Positions 48,387 to 56,710 of a DNA stretch of 64,000 nucleotides are shown here, one piece after another. The stretch is from positions 120,922-184,921 of the forward strand of contig NZ_QOCW01000006.1 in assembly GCF_003318295.1 (NCBI RefSeq), given 5' to 3'. Source of the stretch: Bacillus taeanensis (GTDB lineage Bacteria; Bacillota; Bacilli; Bacillales; UBA6769). The position numbers and the translations under genes were made by a program. Under the pieces are notes generated by a model that saw nothing but the letters and a program-made list of their open reading frames with translations, was not told where the DNA came from and did not search any database. Position 1 is the first letter of the stretch; the number at the start of each line of letters is the position of its first letter.

Positions 48387-49298
48387 ATGGGAGGAGAACA
48401 AGTTTTACAGAGTGATGATCTACGCATCATTATTACAGCAATTATTGTCGGTACCTTTGCACGCTTTTTTACATTAAAGGAAGATTATCGTCAATACCCA
48501 AGCTATCCAAACGGCTATATTATTCACATTATCACCGGTTTTGTTGCTGCAGCGCTGGGAGCTGTTGCAGTGCCGGCCTTAATGAGTAAAAACTTTGTTG
48601 CTGTGACATTTTTAACACTCGCTATTCAGCAATTTCGTGATGTGCGGAAAATGGAGAAAGAAAGCTTGAACGACCTTGAACAAACGGAATACACCTTTCG
48701 CGGCAGTGCTTATATAGACGGTATTGCTAAAACATTTGAAGTACGCAATTATTTTTCTTTAATTACGGCTCTTATTACATCGATTACAATGACAGTCGTA
48801 CCTTTAAATATGTGGGGGGAAATTGCCGCAGGTGTAGGGGCAGGAATTATCGTACTGCTGTTATTAAAACGTTTCTCAAAAGGAAAAACTATTGGGGATA
48901 TCGCTCAAGTAGAACAAGCAGAAATTGAAGTGAAAGATTCTGAGCTTTTTGTCGATGGAATCTATGTAAGCAACCTTTTAGGAACTGACAACGCTGCAAA
49001 GTTATTCCAAGAAGAAGGGATGGCTGTTGTGATTACTCCGAACGAAAATCATTTTCGAATTAATCTCGATAATTTCGGACAGCGGCAGGCAGCATTATTT
49101 GAAGCTACTCGTGCATTAGGTATTAAACGCTACCATTTTACTCGAAAAGACTATCAAGATGGCAGAGTGGTCATTGCGCTCGTCCCTCTTAAACGAGATC
49201 AAGATGCAATGATTGAAGCAGTGAAAAAATGCCCATTAATTGAAAGCGCCAAAAAAGATCACGCTGTAATGGGTAATTCATTGAAAGGAAGAGAATAA
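48387..49298 (+). CDS. YIEGIA domain protein (spore-former membrane protein)
   Basis: A 303-residue protein with about five helices in its N-terminal half and a soluble C-terminal domain. The defining motif appears as YIDGIAKTFEVRNYFSL (about 110-126). The family is restricted to endospore formers and has no proven function. The small partner gene overlaps its stop codon (TAATG). ATG follows GGAGG. Confidence 0.88.
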   Translation: MGGEQVLQSDDLRIIITAIIVGTFARFFTLKEDYRQYPSYPNGYIIHIITGFVAAALGAVAVPALMSKNFVAVTFLTLAIQQFRDVRKMEKESLNDLEQTEYTFRGSAYIDGIAKTFEVRNYFSLITALITSITMTVVPLNMWGEIAAGVGAGIIVLLLLKRFSKGKTIGDIAQVEQAEIEVKDSELFVDGIYVSNLLGTDNAAKLFQEEGMAVVITPNENHFRINLDNFGQRQAALFEATRALGIKRYHFTRKDYQDGRVVIALVPLKRDQDAMIEAVKKCPLIESAKKDHAVMGNSLKGRE

Positions 49299-49504
49299 TG
49301 GGACGCGAAGCATCGATGAAACCAAATTATGAAATTCTTGCCTATCTTACATTAGAGAAAAACCGTGTACTGACAGGAAAACCACTCGTCCTGCATGCGA
49401 AAAATGAAGAAGAATTGAAAGAAATGACGGCTGATATTGCGAAAGCATTAAAAGGAGATGTGGTTCGATTAAAAAATAAAGACTACATGGTTATACGAGT
49501 TTAA
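49298..49504 (+). CDS. Small partner (capping complex subunit) of YIEGIA
   Basis: A 68-residue protein, charged and soluble, with ferredoxin-like alternation (EILAYLTLEKNRVLTGK ... VVRLKNKDYMVIRV). Position directly after the YIEGIA gene, sharing the A of TAATG, is typical. AAAGGAAG gives the start. Confidence 0.82.
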   Translation: MGREASMKPNYEILAYLTLEKNRVLTGKPLVLHAKNEEELKEMTADIAKALKGDVVRLKNKDYMVIRV

Positions 49505-49506
49505 TA

Positions 49507-49546
49507 TGAAATGCCCCTCTTATCCATTATAGAGGAGCGTTTCATA
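49507..49546 (+). terminator. Terminator of the YIEGIA operon
   Basis: ATGAAATGCCCCTCT / AGAGGAGCGTTTCAT stem with one mismatch and a ten-base loop. Confidence 0.75.
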
Positions 49547-49560
49547 TTTATAGGAAAATT

Positions 49561-50448
49561 TTATAAAACAATTAATGTTCCGTGCATTCCTGCTTCTTTA
49601 TGACCAGGAATTGTGCAAACAAAATGATACGTGCCTGCTTCTTCAAATACAAACGTTTTGCTGCTTTCTTTTCCCGGCAGCGCATGAAGATGAACTGCTT
49701 TTCCACTCTTTCTTAAAATCTCAATTTCGAAATCATGATCAACCTTTCCATTATTTAATAACAAAATTTTTACTTCTTTCCCTTTTGGAACTTTTATTGA
49801 AGCTGGCGTATATCTGAAGTCTTCTGCTGTTACTTTTATGGTCTCCGTATTTATATTCGATTGCTTCATACTATCATGGTCATGTGTTTTTGCTTCTGCC
49901 GTAAAGCCTGTTTGTCCATTATGAACTTCAACAATGTTTCCGAGTTGTTCATAGCTGTAAAAGAAGATGATCAAAATAGTTACAATAATAATCGGATTAC
50001 CGAGCCACCTGTTCTTTTTTTCTAGTTCACTGTTTATCATATAAATTAATGTAAACGTAAGACATATAAATAGAACAAACATAATTTTTAGAAATGCATT
50101 TGGATGATCCATCGCAAGCATTTCGCCAAGCATCGCTCCCATCATCCCACCCATTAGTCCAGAAAGCATACCGTCTAAAACAGCCATTAAACTAACTGCT
50201 ACCCCTGCGAAAAAACCAACCGTTAACCCAATAATCATGCTAATTAAAGTAGAAGCCATTAACTGTCCGGATAGTAAAATGCCAAGTAGTGTACCGATTA
50301 TTAACCCAACCATCATTCCTAATGCCATGGCCACCATCATCCCGGTCATACAGGTGATTTTTTTTCGATTCACCATCACAATACCAATCACCCAAAAAGA
50401 TAGAAAAGAAATTACAACCAATGTTACGAGTAAGGCTGGCGTCATCAT
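49561..50448 (-). CDS. Membrane-anchored cupredoxin with six-helix Gly/Met-rich domain
   Basis: A 295-residue protein. About six helices (1-175) rich in Gly and Met, with repeated GMM, GLMGGMMGAMLGEM patterns, followed by an external linker with HDHDSMKQS and a cupredoxin domain (about 203-295). Type-1 copper ligands are visible: histidine in DHDFEI, then CTIPGHKEAGM (Cys, His, Met). It could take copper across or at the membrane; the Met-rich helices might bind Cu(I). Function not known. Lies between copA and Csp3 genes. Confidence 0.85.
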   Translation of the reverse strand: MMTPALLVTLVVISFLSFWVIGIVMVNRKKITCMTGMMVAMALGMMVGLIIGTLLGILLSGQLMASTLISMIIGLTVGFFAGVAVSLMAVLDGMLSGLMGGMMGAMLGEMLAMDHPNAFLKIMFVLFICLTFTLIYMINSELEKKNRWLGNPIIIVTILIIFFYSYEQLGNIVEVHNGQTGFTAEAKTHDHDSMKQSNINTETIKVTAEDFRYTPASIKVPKGKEVKILLLNNGKVDHDFEIEILRKSGKAVHLHALPGKESSKTFVFEEAGTYHFVCTIPGHKEAGMHGTLIVL

Positions 50449-50532
50449 GTTCCTTCCTTCCCATAAGCAAGTTTGTCCGTCTCTAAAATATATCCTCTTT
50501 ATAATAGACTCATGAATGATTTTTTATCTTTA

Positions 50533-51087
50533 TTAATGATTAGCGCTTTTTCTTTTTCTAAAGACGAGCATTAAAATATAAATGGCCGCTAGGAACAAAA
50601 TAACTTTCCCCTGCCATGTCAAATTTGTCACTTGATAGACTGAATATGCCTCAATGAACATTGCCGGCACTTTACCGAGTGAGCTTGCTAGAACAAATAT
50701 ACTGATTGAAACACTTCCAATTGCCGCAAAAAATGTTACAACACCTGAAGGTATAAATGGAAGAAGTCGAAACGCTAAAATAAGATAAAATGCATTCCTC
50801 CCTCTTACTTCCATTAATTCTCTTCCTTTTTTAAAACGAGACAGCTCCTTTTGAGAAATTTTCTTAAATCCTTTTCGATACAGCCAAAATGCTGCAGCAG
50901 CTCCAATGGATTCCCCGATAAATGAAAGAAGTGCCCCTTCCCAAAATCCAAATACGGCAATGTTTGCTGATGTTATAAAAACAGTGGGAACGACTCCTAA
51001 TATCGCAATTAGAATATTGATACAAATACTAATAAAAATAGCCGCTTCTTTATAAGACGATAATAGTTCTGTTATTTGTTTTTCCAT
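50533..51087 (-). CDS. TVP38/TMEM64 (VTT/DedA-like) membrane protein
   Basis: A 184-residue protein with five to six helices. The VTT-domain motif appears as FIGESIGAAAAFWLYRKG and AFRLLPFIPSGVVTFFAA. Relatives act as lipid flippases or scramblases or maintain membrane potential. No close operon link; 84 bp downstream of the cupredoxin gene's 5' end on the same strand. Confidence 0.87.
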   Translation of the reverse strand: MEKQITELLSSYKEAAIFISICINILIAILGVVPTVFITSANIAVFGFWEGALLSFIGESIGAAAAFWLYRKGFKKISQKELSRFKKGRELMEVRGRNAFYLILAFRLLPFIPSGVVTFFAAIGSVSISIFVLASSLGKVPAMFIEAYSVYQVTNLTWQGKVILFLAAIYILMLVFRKRKSANH

Positions 51088-51284
51088 ATATTTTTCACCT
51101 TTGAGTTTTTTGAAGTAAGAGCCAATTGTATCATTATTTTAATTATAGAGTGCTTACATGTGATATTAATGGACTTATTAACTTAAAAATATTCTACCTT
51201 ATTTTACTAAAAATTTTAAACTCTCTCTAAAAAAACACACAAATTTATTTAGTAAAGAATAAATTGATTATAAGAGGTGATAAT

Positions 51285-51506
51285 ATGCCTGTTTTTATTG
51301 GAGCAGTTAAAATAGGCGGTGTCCAATCAGGGGCATCGGTTAATGCTGGTGAAATACCAATTACATCTACTCATAGTAAAATGAATATGCAAGCACAAGC
51401 AGGTTCCTTTACTGTAGGGGATGCAAACCTTATCAATAATGCCGGAAGCGGAAATTTATCATGTCCAGTTGTAAATGATCCTGATGCACTTGAAGTAGCT
51501 AATTAA
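51285..51506 (+). CDS. GerPA/GerPF-family spore germination protein
   Basis: A 73-residue protein. It starts MPVFIGAVKIGGVQSGASVN and has the Gly/Ser/Asn-rich short-strand pattern of GerPA/GerPF proteins, which let germinants through the spore coat. ATG 51285 follows AGAGGTGA. Paired with the next gene 22 bp downstream rather than in a full gerP operon. Confidence 0.82.
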   Translation: MPVFIGAVKIGGVQSGASVNAGEIPITSTHSKMNMQAQAGSFTVGDANLINNAGSGNLSCPVVNDPDALEVAN

Positions 51507-51528
51507 AGGAGAGGGGGAGGGGTAAGTT

Positions 51529-51933
51529 GTGAATAACTTTTATCATTGGAGATATAATCAATTGGTTAATGAATATCAATTGTTAAAACAACTTACCTAT
51601 TCCAATCAACAGAAGTCCAAGAAGCTTAAACATGAAATGAAGCAACTAGAAAAAGAACGAAAAAAATTGGAAGAACTAATTAATAAATTTTTGTCAACAA
51701 ATCAACATTCTCCTTCGGTGGACTTTACAATTAATAACGTAAAAATTAATCAAATACAATCTGGTGCAGCCTTTAATCTTGGAGAAAAAATCTTTAATTA
51801 TACAAACAGTGATATGGACATGGATTTAGGTCCAAACTCAATGAATGTCGGTGATTATAATCAAATGAAGCATTGTGCAGATGATAATATAAAAGTTAAA
51901 CTTCCTCCTCCATCAATGGATGAGGAAGTTTAG
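51529..51933 (+). CDS. Coiled-coil protein with C-terminal GerPF-like segment
   Basis: A 134-residue protein. Residues 15-58 form a strongly charged coiled coil; residues 65-115 (VKINQIQSGAAFNLGEKIF, then MNVGDYNQM) resemble the GerPA/GerPF pattern of the upstream protein. The layout recalls GerPC (coiled coil) fused to a GerPF-like end. GTG follows GGAGGGG. A terminator is built into the last codons. Spore coat location is inferred. Confidence 0.75.
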   Translation: MNNFYHWRYNQLVNEYQLLKQLTYSNQQKSKKLKHEMKQLEKERKKLEELINKFLSTNQHSPSVDFTINNVKINQIQSGAAFNLGEKIFNYTNSDMDMDLGPNSMNVGDYNQMKHCADDNIKVKLPPPSMDEEV

Positions 51934-51939
51934 CTTTTA
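51891..51939 (+). terminator. Terminator overlapping the 3' end of the coiled-coil gene
   Basis: TAAACTTCCTC / GAGGAAGTTTA stem extended by AAAAG / CTTTT, partly inside the coding region. Confidence 0.75.
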
Positions 51940-52196
51940 AAATCATAATGACAGTCCAACTTCTTTAATATAACTATCCTTATATTCGGATGAATACTCC
52001 CTCACTTCCTTATATTTACTTTAATAATTATCCTATGTAAAAAAGAACTAACTTTGATTATCTTTAAAAAGTCACAGACACAAATACCTAAAATGTAAAT
52101 TTTTTACTAATAGTAAAAAATCAAATTTGTTAGGCATAGTTTTCATTTATGTAAGACAAATTAAAGACGTACCATTTATAAAAAGGAGGCATTTTT

Positions 52197-52550
52197 ATGG
52201 GAGTTTTACCTTCATCACCAACTACAATGGATCAATGTATCGAGGATTGTTTAAAATGTTTGCGAGCTTGTGAAGAATGTTTAACTGCCTGCTTACAAGA
52301 AGCAGATGTACAGGCACGCACAAAATGTATTCAAACATTAAACGATTGTGCCGAAATTTGTGCACAAGCTGTTTCTTACATGTCACGCAACAGCCGTTTT
52401 TCCCAACAATTATGTAACCTTTGTGCACAAATTTGTGAAGCATGTGCAGCAGAGTGTGAAATGTTTCAAGATGAACACTGCAAACAATGTGCGCAAATTT
52501 GTCGTACTTGTGCTGAGTCCTGTAAACAGATGAGCTCTGCAGCAGTATAA
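52197..52550 (+). CDS. Csp3-type four-helix-bundle copper storage protein
   Basis: A 117-residue cytosolic protein with nineteen cysteines in repeating CxxC/CxxxC pairs (CIEDCLKCLRACEEC, CAQICEACAAEC, CAQICRTC) on four helices. Matches the Csp3 family (YhjQ in Bacillus subtilis), tetramers whose cores hold many Cu(I) ions. No Tat or Sec signal, so cytosolic rather than Csp1. ATG behind AAGGAGGC. Its presence near copA and copper oxidase genes fits a storage role. Confidence 0.9.
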   Translation: MGVLPSSPTTMDQCIEDCLKCLRACEECLTACLQEADVQARTKCIQTLNDCAEICAQAVSYMSRNSRFSQQLCNLCAQICEACAAECEMFQDEHCKQCAQICRTCAESCKQMSSAAV

Positions 52551-52579
52551 AGAAATTTTTCAAAAAACAGTACTAATTC

Positions 52580-52624
52580 AATGTTCAACAAGCAGCGGGA
52601 ACTTCCCGCTGCTTGTTGAACATT
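52580..52624. repeat. Near-perfect 45-bp inverted repeat after csp3
   Basis: Two 22-bp arms starting AATGTTCAACAAGCAGCGGG around one central base. Downstream lies TGAAAGAAATC, not a T-tract, so it is either a weak bidirectional terminator or a cruciform-forming site. Confidence 0.7.
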
Positions 52625-52669
52625 GAAAGAAATCACTAACCAATCATCTTATAATGCTTGATAACATCT

Positions 52670-52933
52670 TTACCAAAAAAAGAATGGTAAAAAGGCTAAA
52701 GCCGCAATAGATGCTAAAGCAATGCCATATCCATAGCCGTAACCAAATCCATATAAATAAGTACCGAAGTCATTACTATCATTTAAGTATCCTTCTTCGA
52801 TTGGTCTAAGATGTACCGATTCATTATTTACTCGTTCAATAATTCCTCTATGAACACTGCCATCATAACAGGTAATTTCAACAGCTCTTCCAACATTTTC
52901 ATTACAAACACCGTAATAATGTTCAGCAGACAC
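52670..52933 (-). CDS. LSm-like small protein with C-terminal membrane segment
   Basis: An 87-residue protein. The N-terminal part (GVCNENVGRAVEITCYDGSVHRG) has the small beta-barrel pattern of Sm-like proteins; a Gly/Tyr-rich turn FGYGYGYG and a helix ending LPFFFW follow. Seen in many Bacillus genomes near sporulation genes. GTG start after GGAGG. Function unknown. Confidence 0.72.
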   Translation of the reverse strand: MSAEHYYGVCNENVGRAVEITCYDGSVHRGIIERVNNESVHLRPIEEGYLNDSNDFGTYLYGFGYGYGYGIALASIAALAFLPFFFW

Positions 52934-52996
52934 CTGTATTCCTCCTTTCTCCCAATTTAAATGAGAAAAAGGAGAGAAAATCCCCCCTTTTTACTC

Positions 52997-53104
52997 TTAA
53001 TAGCCAACAAACGCAGCTCCAACAATAATTAATAGGATAAACAGAACTACAATTAAAGCAAAGCCTGCTCCGTAGCCGTATCCATATCCTCCTTTAACAC
53101 CCAT
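52997..53104 (-). CDS. YjcZ-family sporulation protein
   Basis: A 35-residue peptide, with a Gly/Tyr-rich start ([13 protein letters not shown]) and a single hydrophobic helix [17 protein letters not shown], the standard YjcZ/YrrG pattern. ATG 53104 follows GGAGGAC. Typical of spore-forming bacilli. Confidence 0.85.
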   Translation of the reverse strand: MGVKGGYGYGYGAGFALIVVLFILLIIVGAAFVGY

Positions 53105-53412
53105 TTGTTGTCCTCCTTCCATCAAATATTTCTAATCAGTCTCTTATCCATCTAAACATAATCTGTAAATGGTGTAATTAGCATAATGAGCGATTGATAG
53201 TTTCCAGTACTTTTAACAACATCATTCATTAAAAAATGAAAAGCTTAGAAAACCTTTATCACTAACAGCATATGTAAATAAGAAAAAATGGAATGGTTTT
53301 ATGTGGAGAGCAAATGCGGAATTTTATTTTAATAAAACAAAAAAGTTTGCTCCCTATCTAAAAAGAAACAAACTTAGGTTATAATTAACTCAATAAAATT
53401 TATAGAAACGTG
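53105..53412. other. Intergenic region without a recognised gene
   Basis: About 310 AT-rich bases between the YjcZ gene and the decayed CopB remnant. No ORF with a good start and no clear hairpin. It may be scar sequence left by loss of the CopB gene. Confidence 0.4.
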
Positions 53413-53672
53413 CTAACCTAATACAAAGGTAGACAGGATAAATAATAAAATTAAATCACCGTTAAAACGAAAGTTTACTCCTAAGAAGCTTGAATCATTA
53501 GAGACAAAATTAAAATTGGAATGGTAACTGCTAAAGAGACATAAAAGCGCTTCTTAAAGTCTTCGATCATATGACCACGGTGTTCACTATGATGATGACC
53601 CTCTTCTTTATGTTCCTTATCCATATGGTGATGATTACCTTCATGATGTTTATGATGATGTGCATGTTCCAT
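53413..53672 (-). pseudogene. N-terminal remnant of a CopB-type copper/silver P-type ATPase
   Basis: Starts normally (GGAAGG, ATG 53672) with a long His-rich metal-binding tail and then MIEDFKKRFYVSLAVTIPIL, the first helix of CopB-type pumps. The frame breaks after LMIQ; shifting one base restores SFLGVNFRFNGDLILLFILS and the next helix, which ends at TAG 53415. All catalytic domains are missing. So both a frameshift and a 3' truncation are present. Confidence 0.82.
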
Positions 53673-53769
53673 TAAAACATCCTTCCTTCATTACATACAC
53701 TTACCCGGTATATGTAAATAATTAACGTAAAAAAAAGAAAACGAACACTTTCTTCCTGTATGACTTTCT

Positions 53770-53991
53770 CTACTTACTTTTTAATGCTAATTTAACTGAA
53801 AAATAAACAACTACACCTATTACAAGTAAATGAAGAAGCCACATTATTAAACCGTACCCCATCATTCCAAAGCCATAGCCTCCCATCATATGTCCAAACC
53901 CCCATTCTCCTTTTTCACCGCTATATGCCGCTGCAAGATTACTCATACCAACTAATAAGATCATTGTTAAAATACCAATCCGTTTTTTCAT
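53770..53991 (-). CDS. Small secreted/membrane Gly-Met-rich protein
   Basis: A 73-residue protein with a signal-like first helix ending LAAAYSG, then GEWGFGHMMGGYGFGMMGYG and a second helix (about 47-68). Methionine- and histidine-rich external stretch suggests a possible copper contact given its neighbours, but this is inference. ATG after GGGAGG. Confidence 0.7.
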   Translation of the reverse strand: MKKRIGILTMILLVGMSNLAAAYSGEKGEWGFGHMMGGYGFGMMGYGLIMWLLHLLVIGVVVYFSVKLALKSK

Positions 53992-54101
53992 GATTTTTTC
54001 CTCCCTTTATAAAATAAGGTTTTTCTTACCACTATTATATAGCCGCAAAATACATATTCCTGTGACCTTTATCACCATTCTTATAAAAATTGAACCATAT
54101 A

Positions 54102-54230
54102 AAAAGAGGTTGTCTCAATAGGGTCTGCCCCCCCCCCACAACCTCGCACAAGATGTAGATGTGTTTTATAAATCACATCCTATATATGAGGCGGGGAGGG
54201 TCTGACTCTACGCTTTTGAGACAACCCCTT
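54102..54230. mobile_element. MITE-like element with terminal inverted repeats
   Basis: About 128 bp bounded by GGTTGTCTCAA (54108-54118) and TTGAGACAACC (54216-54226); no ORF. Inner second-level repeat GGGTCTG / CAGACCC-like. Includes a run of ten C. Resembles short non-autonomous IS ends seen in bacilli. It could also act as a terminator for nhaC. Confidence 0.5.
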
Positions 54231-54299
54231 CAAATACAAGAGATTGCTATTGAAAAAGTAAGAATAGGAAGTTTTTAGGCATTAAAGCATCCACAATGT

Positions 54300-55754
54300 T
54301 TATAAAACCCATGGCACTGCAAGAAATAGCACTGCTGCAAGGGATGCAGCTGCGAAGTTATAAGGTGACATTGCTTTTACATATTTCATATGGTCAGCTT
54401 CAGCAATGCCCGCAGACATGGCGGTCATACCTGAAACCGGTGAAGTGACGTCATCAAAGGTCCCTCCAGAAAGTACTGCCGCAATCACAATCGGAACGGA
54501 GCCTCCTGTTGTCACAGCAAGTGTCATACCAATCGGCATCATCAATGCCCAGCTTCCCCAAGATGAACCAATAAAATAAGCAACAGCCCCGGTCACTATA
54601 AACAGCAGCACTGGTACAAGATTAGAACTAAGGTTTTCACCTAATGTGGTTTCAATCAGACGACCAAGATCCTGTGAAACGTCTGAAAGGGGCCAAGCAA
54701 CTGCCAAAATTGTAATCGTTACAATTAATTTGTTTCCCCCTTTGAAAAAGCGGTCCATCAATGTTTTTAATTTAATGCCCTGGAATCGATAAATAAAAGC
54801 CGTTGCTAAACTCGTTACAGCAAGTGCTACTAACATGGAACGAGCCGGTTCATCACTTCCCATCATTAAAAAGAAGCTTAATGGAATAAGAACTGCTAGC
54901 GGAAAAATGAGATTGACTAACCGTGGTTTAAGAACAGACTTTTCATCCATGTCGTGATCATGCTCCATACTTCCTTTCATCGCATTTCCTGTTTGATCTT
55001 TTGCTGTATGGGCTTTTTCTTTATGGTCGAATTCTTCAGAAAACTCTACACCAAAGGCTTCTTTCCTATGACTAGTTGTACTTTTTTGTAAAAGGCTTTT
55101 CATTTTCCCAAAGTTGAACATAGGAACAATTGAAAGAAGGGCAATTAGAATAGACAAATAACTAAAAAAGTTAAATGGAAGCGAACGGATGAAAAGTGAA
55201 AAAGCAGATCCCTCAATCCCTGCAACCTGCACTCCCTTTTCGATTACTCCGAGGACGTAACCAACAAATGTTGTCGCAAACGGAATTAAAATGATTACGG
55301 GACTTGCCGAATTATTAAGCATATAAGCCATTCGTTCTTTTGATATGTTCTGCTTTTCAGCAATCGGTTTAATAATAGATCCTGTCGCCACTACACGGAA
55401 CCCGCAATCAATAAATGTAATAGGAAGCAATCCCCAAAGAGCTGCAAGTGTTCTTTTACTATTTGTTAAATATTTTGCCATCAGTTTTGCAAAAGCTTGA
55501 ATTCCTCCAGAAACTTGAATCAAAGATACAAATCCGCTAAAGATATATAAAAATAAAAGCACATTCATATTATTAGGATCGGTTAGCACTCCGATAACAT
55601 AGCTAATCGTTTGATTAAATGATTGCAAAAAAGAATCCGCCACAATCCAACTTCCAAACCATAATCCAGCTAATAAAGAAGGAATCACCTGCTTTGTCCA
55701 AATAGCAAGGATAATAGCGATAATCGATGGTAAAATTGAAAACCAAATCTCCAT
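54300..55754 (-). CDS. NhaC-family Na+/H+ antiporter
   Basis: A 484-residue membrane antiporter with about eleven helices. Family motifs: ALWGLLPITFIDCGFRVVA, NNSASPVIILIPFATTFVG and GSSWGSWALMMPIGM, SGGTFDDVTSPVSGMTAMS near the end. A hydrophilic central loop contains EHDHDMDEKS, unusual and possibly metal-binding. Exact substrate not known. Weak ribosome binding site. Confidence 0.85.
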   Translation of the reverse strand: MEIWFSILPSIIAIILAIWTKQVIPSLLAGLWFGSWIVADSFLQSFNQTISYVIGVLTDPNNMNVLLFLYIFSGFVSLIQVSGGIQAFAKLMAKYLTNSKRTLAALWGLLPITFIDCGFRVVATGSIIKPIAEKQNISKERMAYMLNNSASPVIILIPFATTFVGYVLGVIEKGVQVAGIEGSAFSLFIRSLPFNFFSYLSILIALLSIVPMFNFGKMKSLLQKSTTSHRKEAFGVEFSEEFDHKEKAHTAKDQTGNAMKGSMEHDHDMDEKSVLKPRLVNLIFPLAVLIPLSFFLMMGSDEPARSMLVALAVTSLATAFIYRFQGIKLKTLMDRFFKGGNKLIVTITILAVAWPLSDVSQDLGRLIETTLGENLSSNLVPVLLFIVTGAVAYFIGSSWGSWALMMPIGMTLAVTTGGSVPIVIAAVLSGGTFDDVTSPVSGMTAMSAGIAEADHMKYVKAMSPYNFAAASLAAVLFLAVPWVL

Positions 55755-55929
55755 AATATCACATTTCTTGAAATACTATTTGTACTTATTTTGATAATTG
55801 GTAGTAGGGATTATTCAAAAATAGGAGAACAGCTAGTTTTTCAGCATACTAGCATCATCACTTTAAGCATTTAGAAATTTTCATTATAATTAAATTAAGT
55901 AGAAAACTCACTTTAATGAAGCTCTTTGT

Positions 55930-56010
55930 CTAAAAAACTGTAAATCCTTCAAAAAAAAAAACGATTTGATAAAAATGAGGCCAAATGTGTCATCCACCTA
56001 AAATACCAAT
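55930..56010 (-). pseudogene. Remnant of a second ccdA 3' end
   Basis: On the minus strand this reads GWMTHLASFLSNRF and GFTVF with a T-run between, aligning to the end of ccdA at 58301-58380 ([19 protein letters not shown]) at roughly three-quarters identity in DNA over about 75 bp. It lies just after the response regulator, where a ccdA gene once ended. Only the last 25 codons survive. Confidence 0.75.
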
Positions 56011-56035
56011 ATGTAGGCAATTTGTACAAAAAAGA

Positions 56036-56707
56036 TTACCTCCATTTATAACCAATTCCCCACACAGTTGTTAAATGAGTATCAATATCAAACCCTTCTT
56101 TTCGGCATTTTTCACGAATATGGCGAACATGAGAATCGACTGTACGACCTTCTGTTTCTGAGTCAAATCCCCATAACATTTCAATTAATTGATCTCGGCT
56201 GAATACCTTTTTTGGGTTTTTCAAAAAGAGACCGAGCATTTCAAACTCTTTCCGTGTTAACGGAATGAGTTTATCTTCATAAGAAACAATATATTGCTCG
56301 CTATCCCACACTAATTCATTAAATTCTATCCGATTTTCTTGACTTCTGCCCGCTCTCCTCAACAATGCTTCAATCCTTGCGAGTAGTACGTCTTCATCAA
56401 ACGGCTTCGTAATATAATCATCGGCGCCAAGCTTTAATCCTTTTATCATATCTATTTTTTGATCTCGGGCTGTCAGCATAATAATTGGAACCGTAGAAAA
56501 TTCTCTAATTTCTCTACACGTCTCCCAGCCGTCCATTTTAGGCATCATTACATCAAGAAGAATTAAATCAAACGATTCCTGCTCAAGTATGTTTAAAGCC
56601 TCCTGTCCAGAAAGTGATTGGACGCATTTAAAACGATAAGGAGTTAAATACAAAGAAATTAAATTAGCCATTCGCTGCTCATCATCAACAATTAATAGTT
56701 TCCGCAC
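56036..56707 (-). CDS. OmpR-family response regulator (copper-region two-component system)
   Basis: A 223-residue regulator: receiver with DDEQ acidic pair, phosphoacceptor D in LILLDVMMP, K in YITKPF; winged-helix domain (about 125-220) with RDQLIEMLWG and VDSHVRHIREK. It follows its kinase by three bases, so kinase-first order. ATG (56707) immediately after the kinase stop. Signal unknown; location among redox and copper genes suggests envelope stress. Confidence 0.92.
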   Translation of the reverse strand: MRKLLIVDDEQRMANLISLYLTPYRFKCVQSLSGQEALNILEQESFDLILLDVMMPKMDGWETCREIREFSTVPIIMLTARDQKIDMIKGLKLGADDYITKPFDEDVLLARIEALLRRAGRSQENRIEFNELVWDSEQYIVSYEDKLIPLTRKEFEMLGLFLKNPKKVFSRDQLIEMLWGFDSETEGRTVDSHVRHIREKCRKEGFDIDTHLTTVWGIGYKWR

Positions 56708-56710
56708 CCT

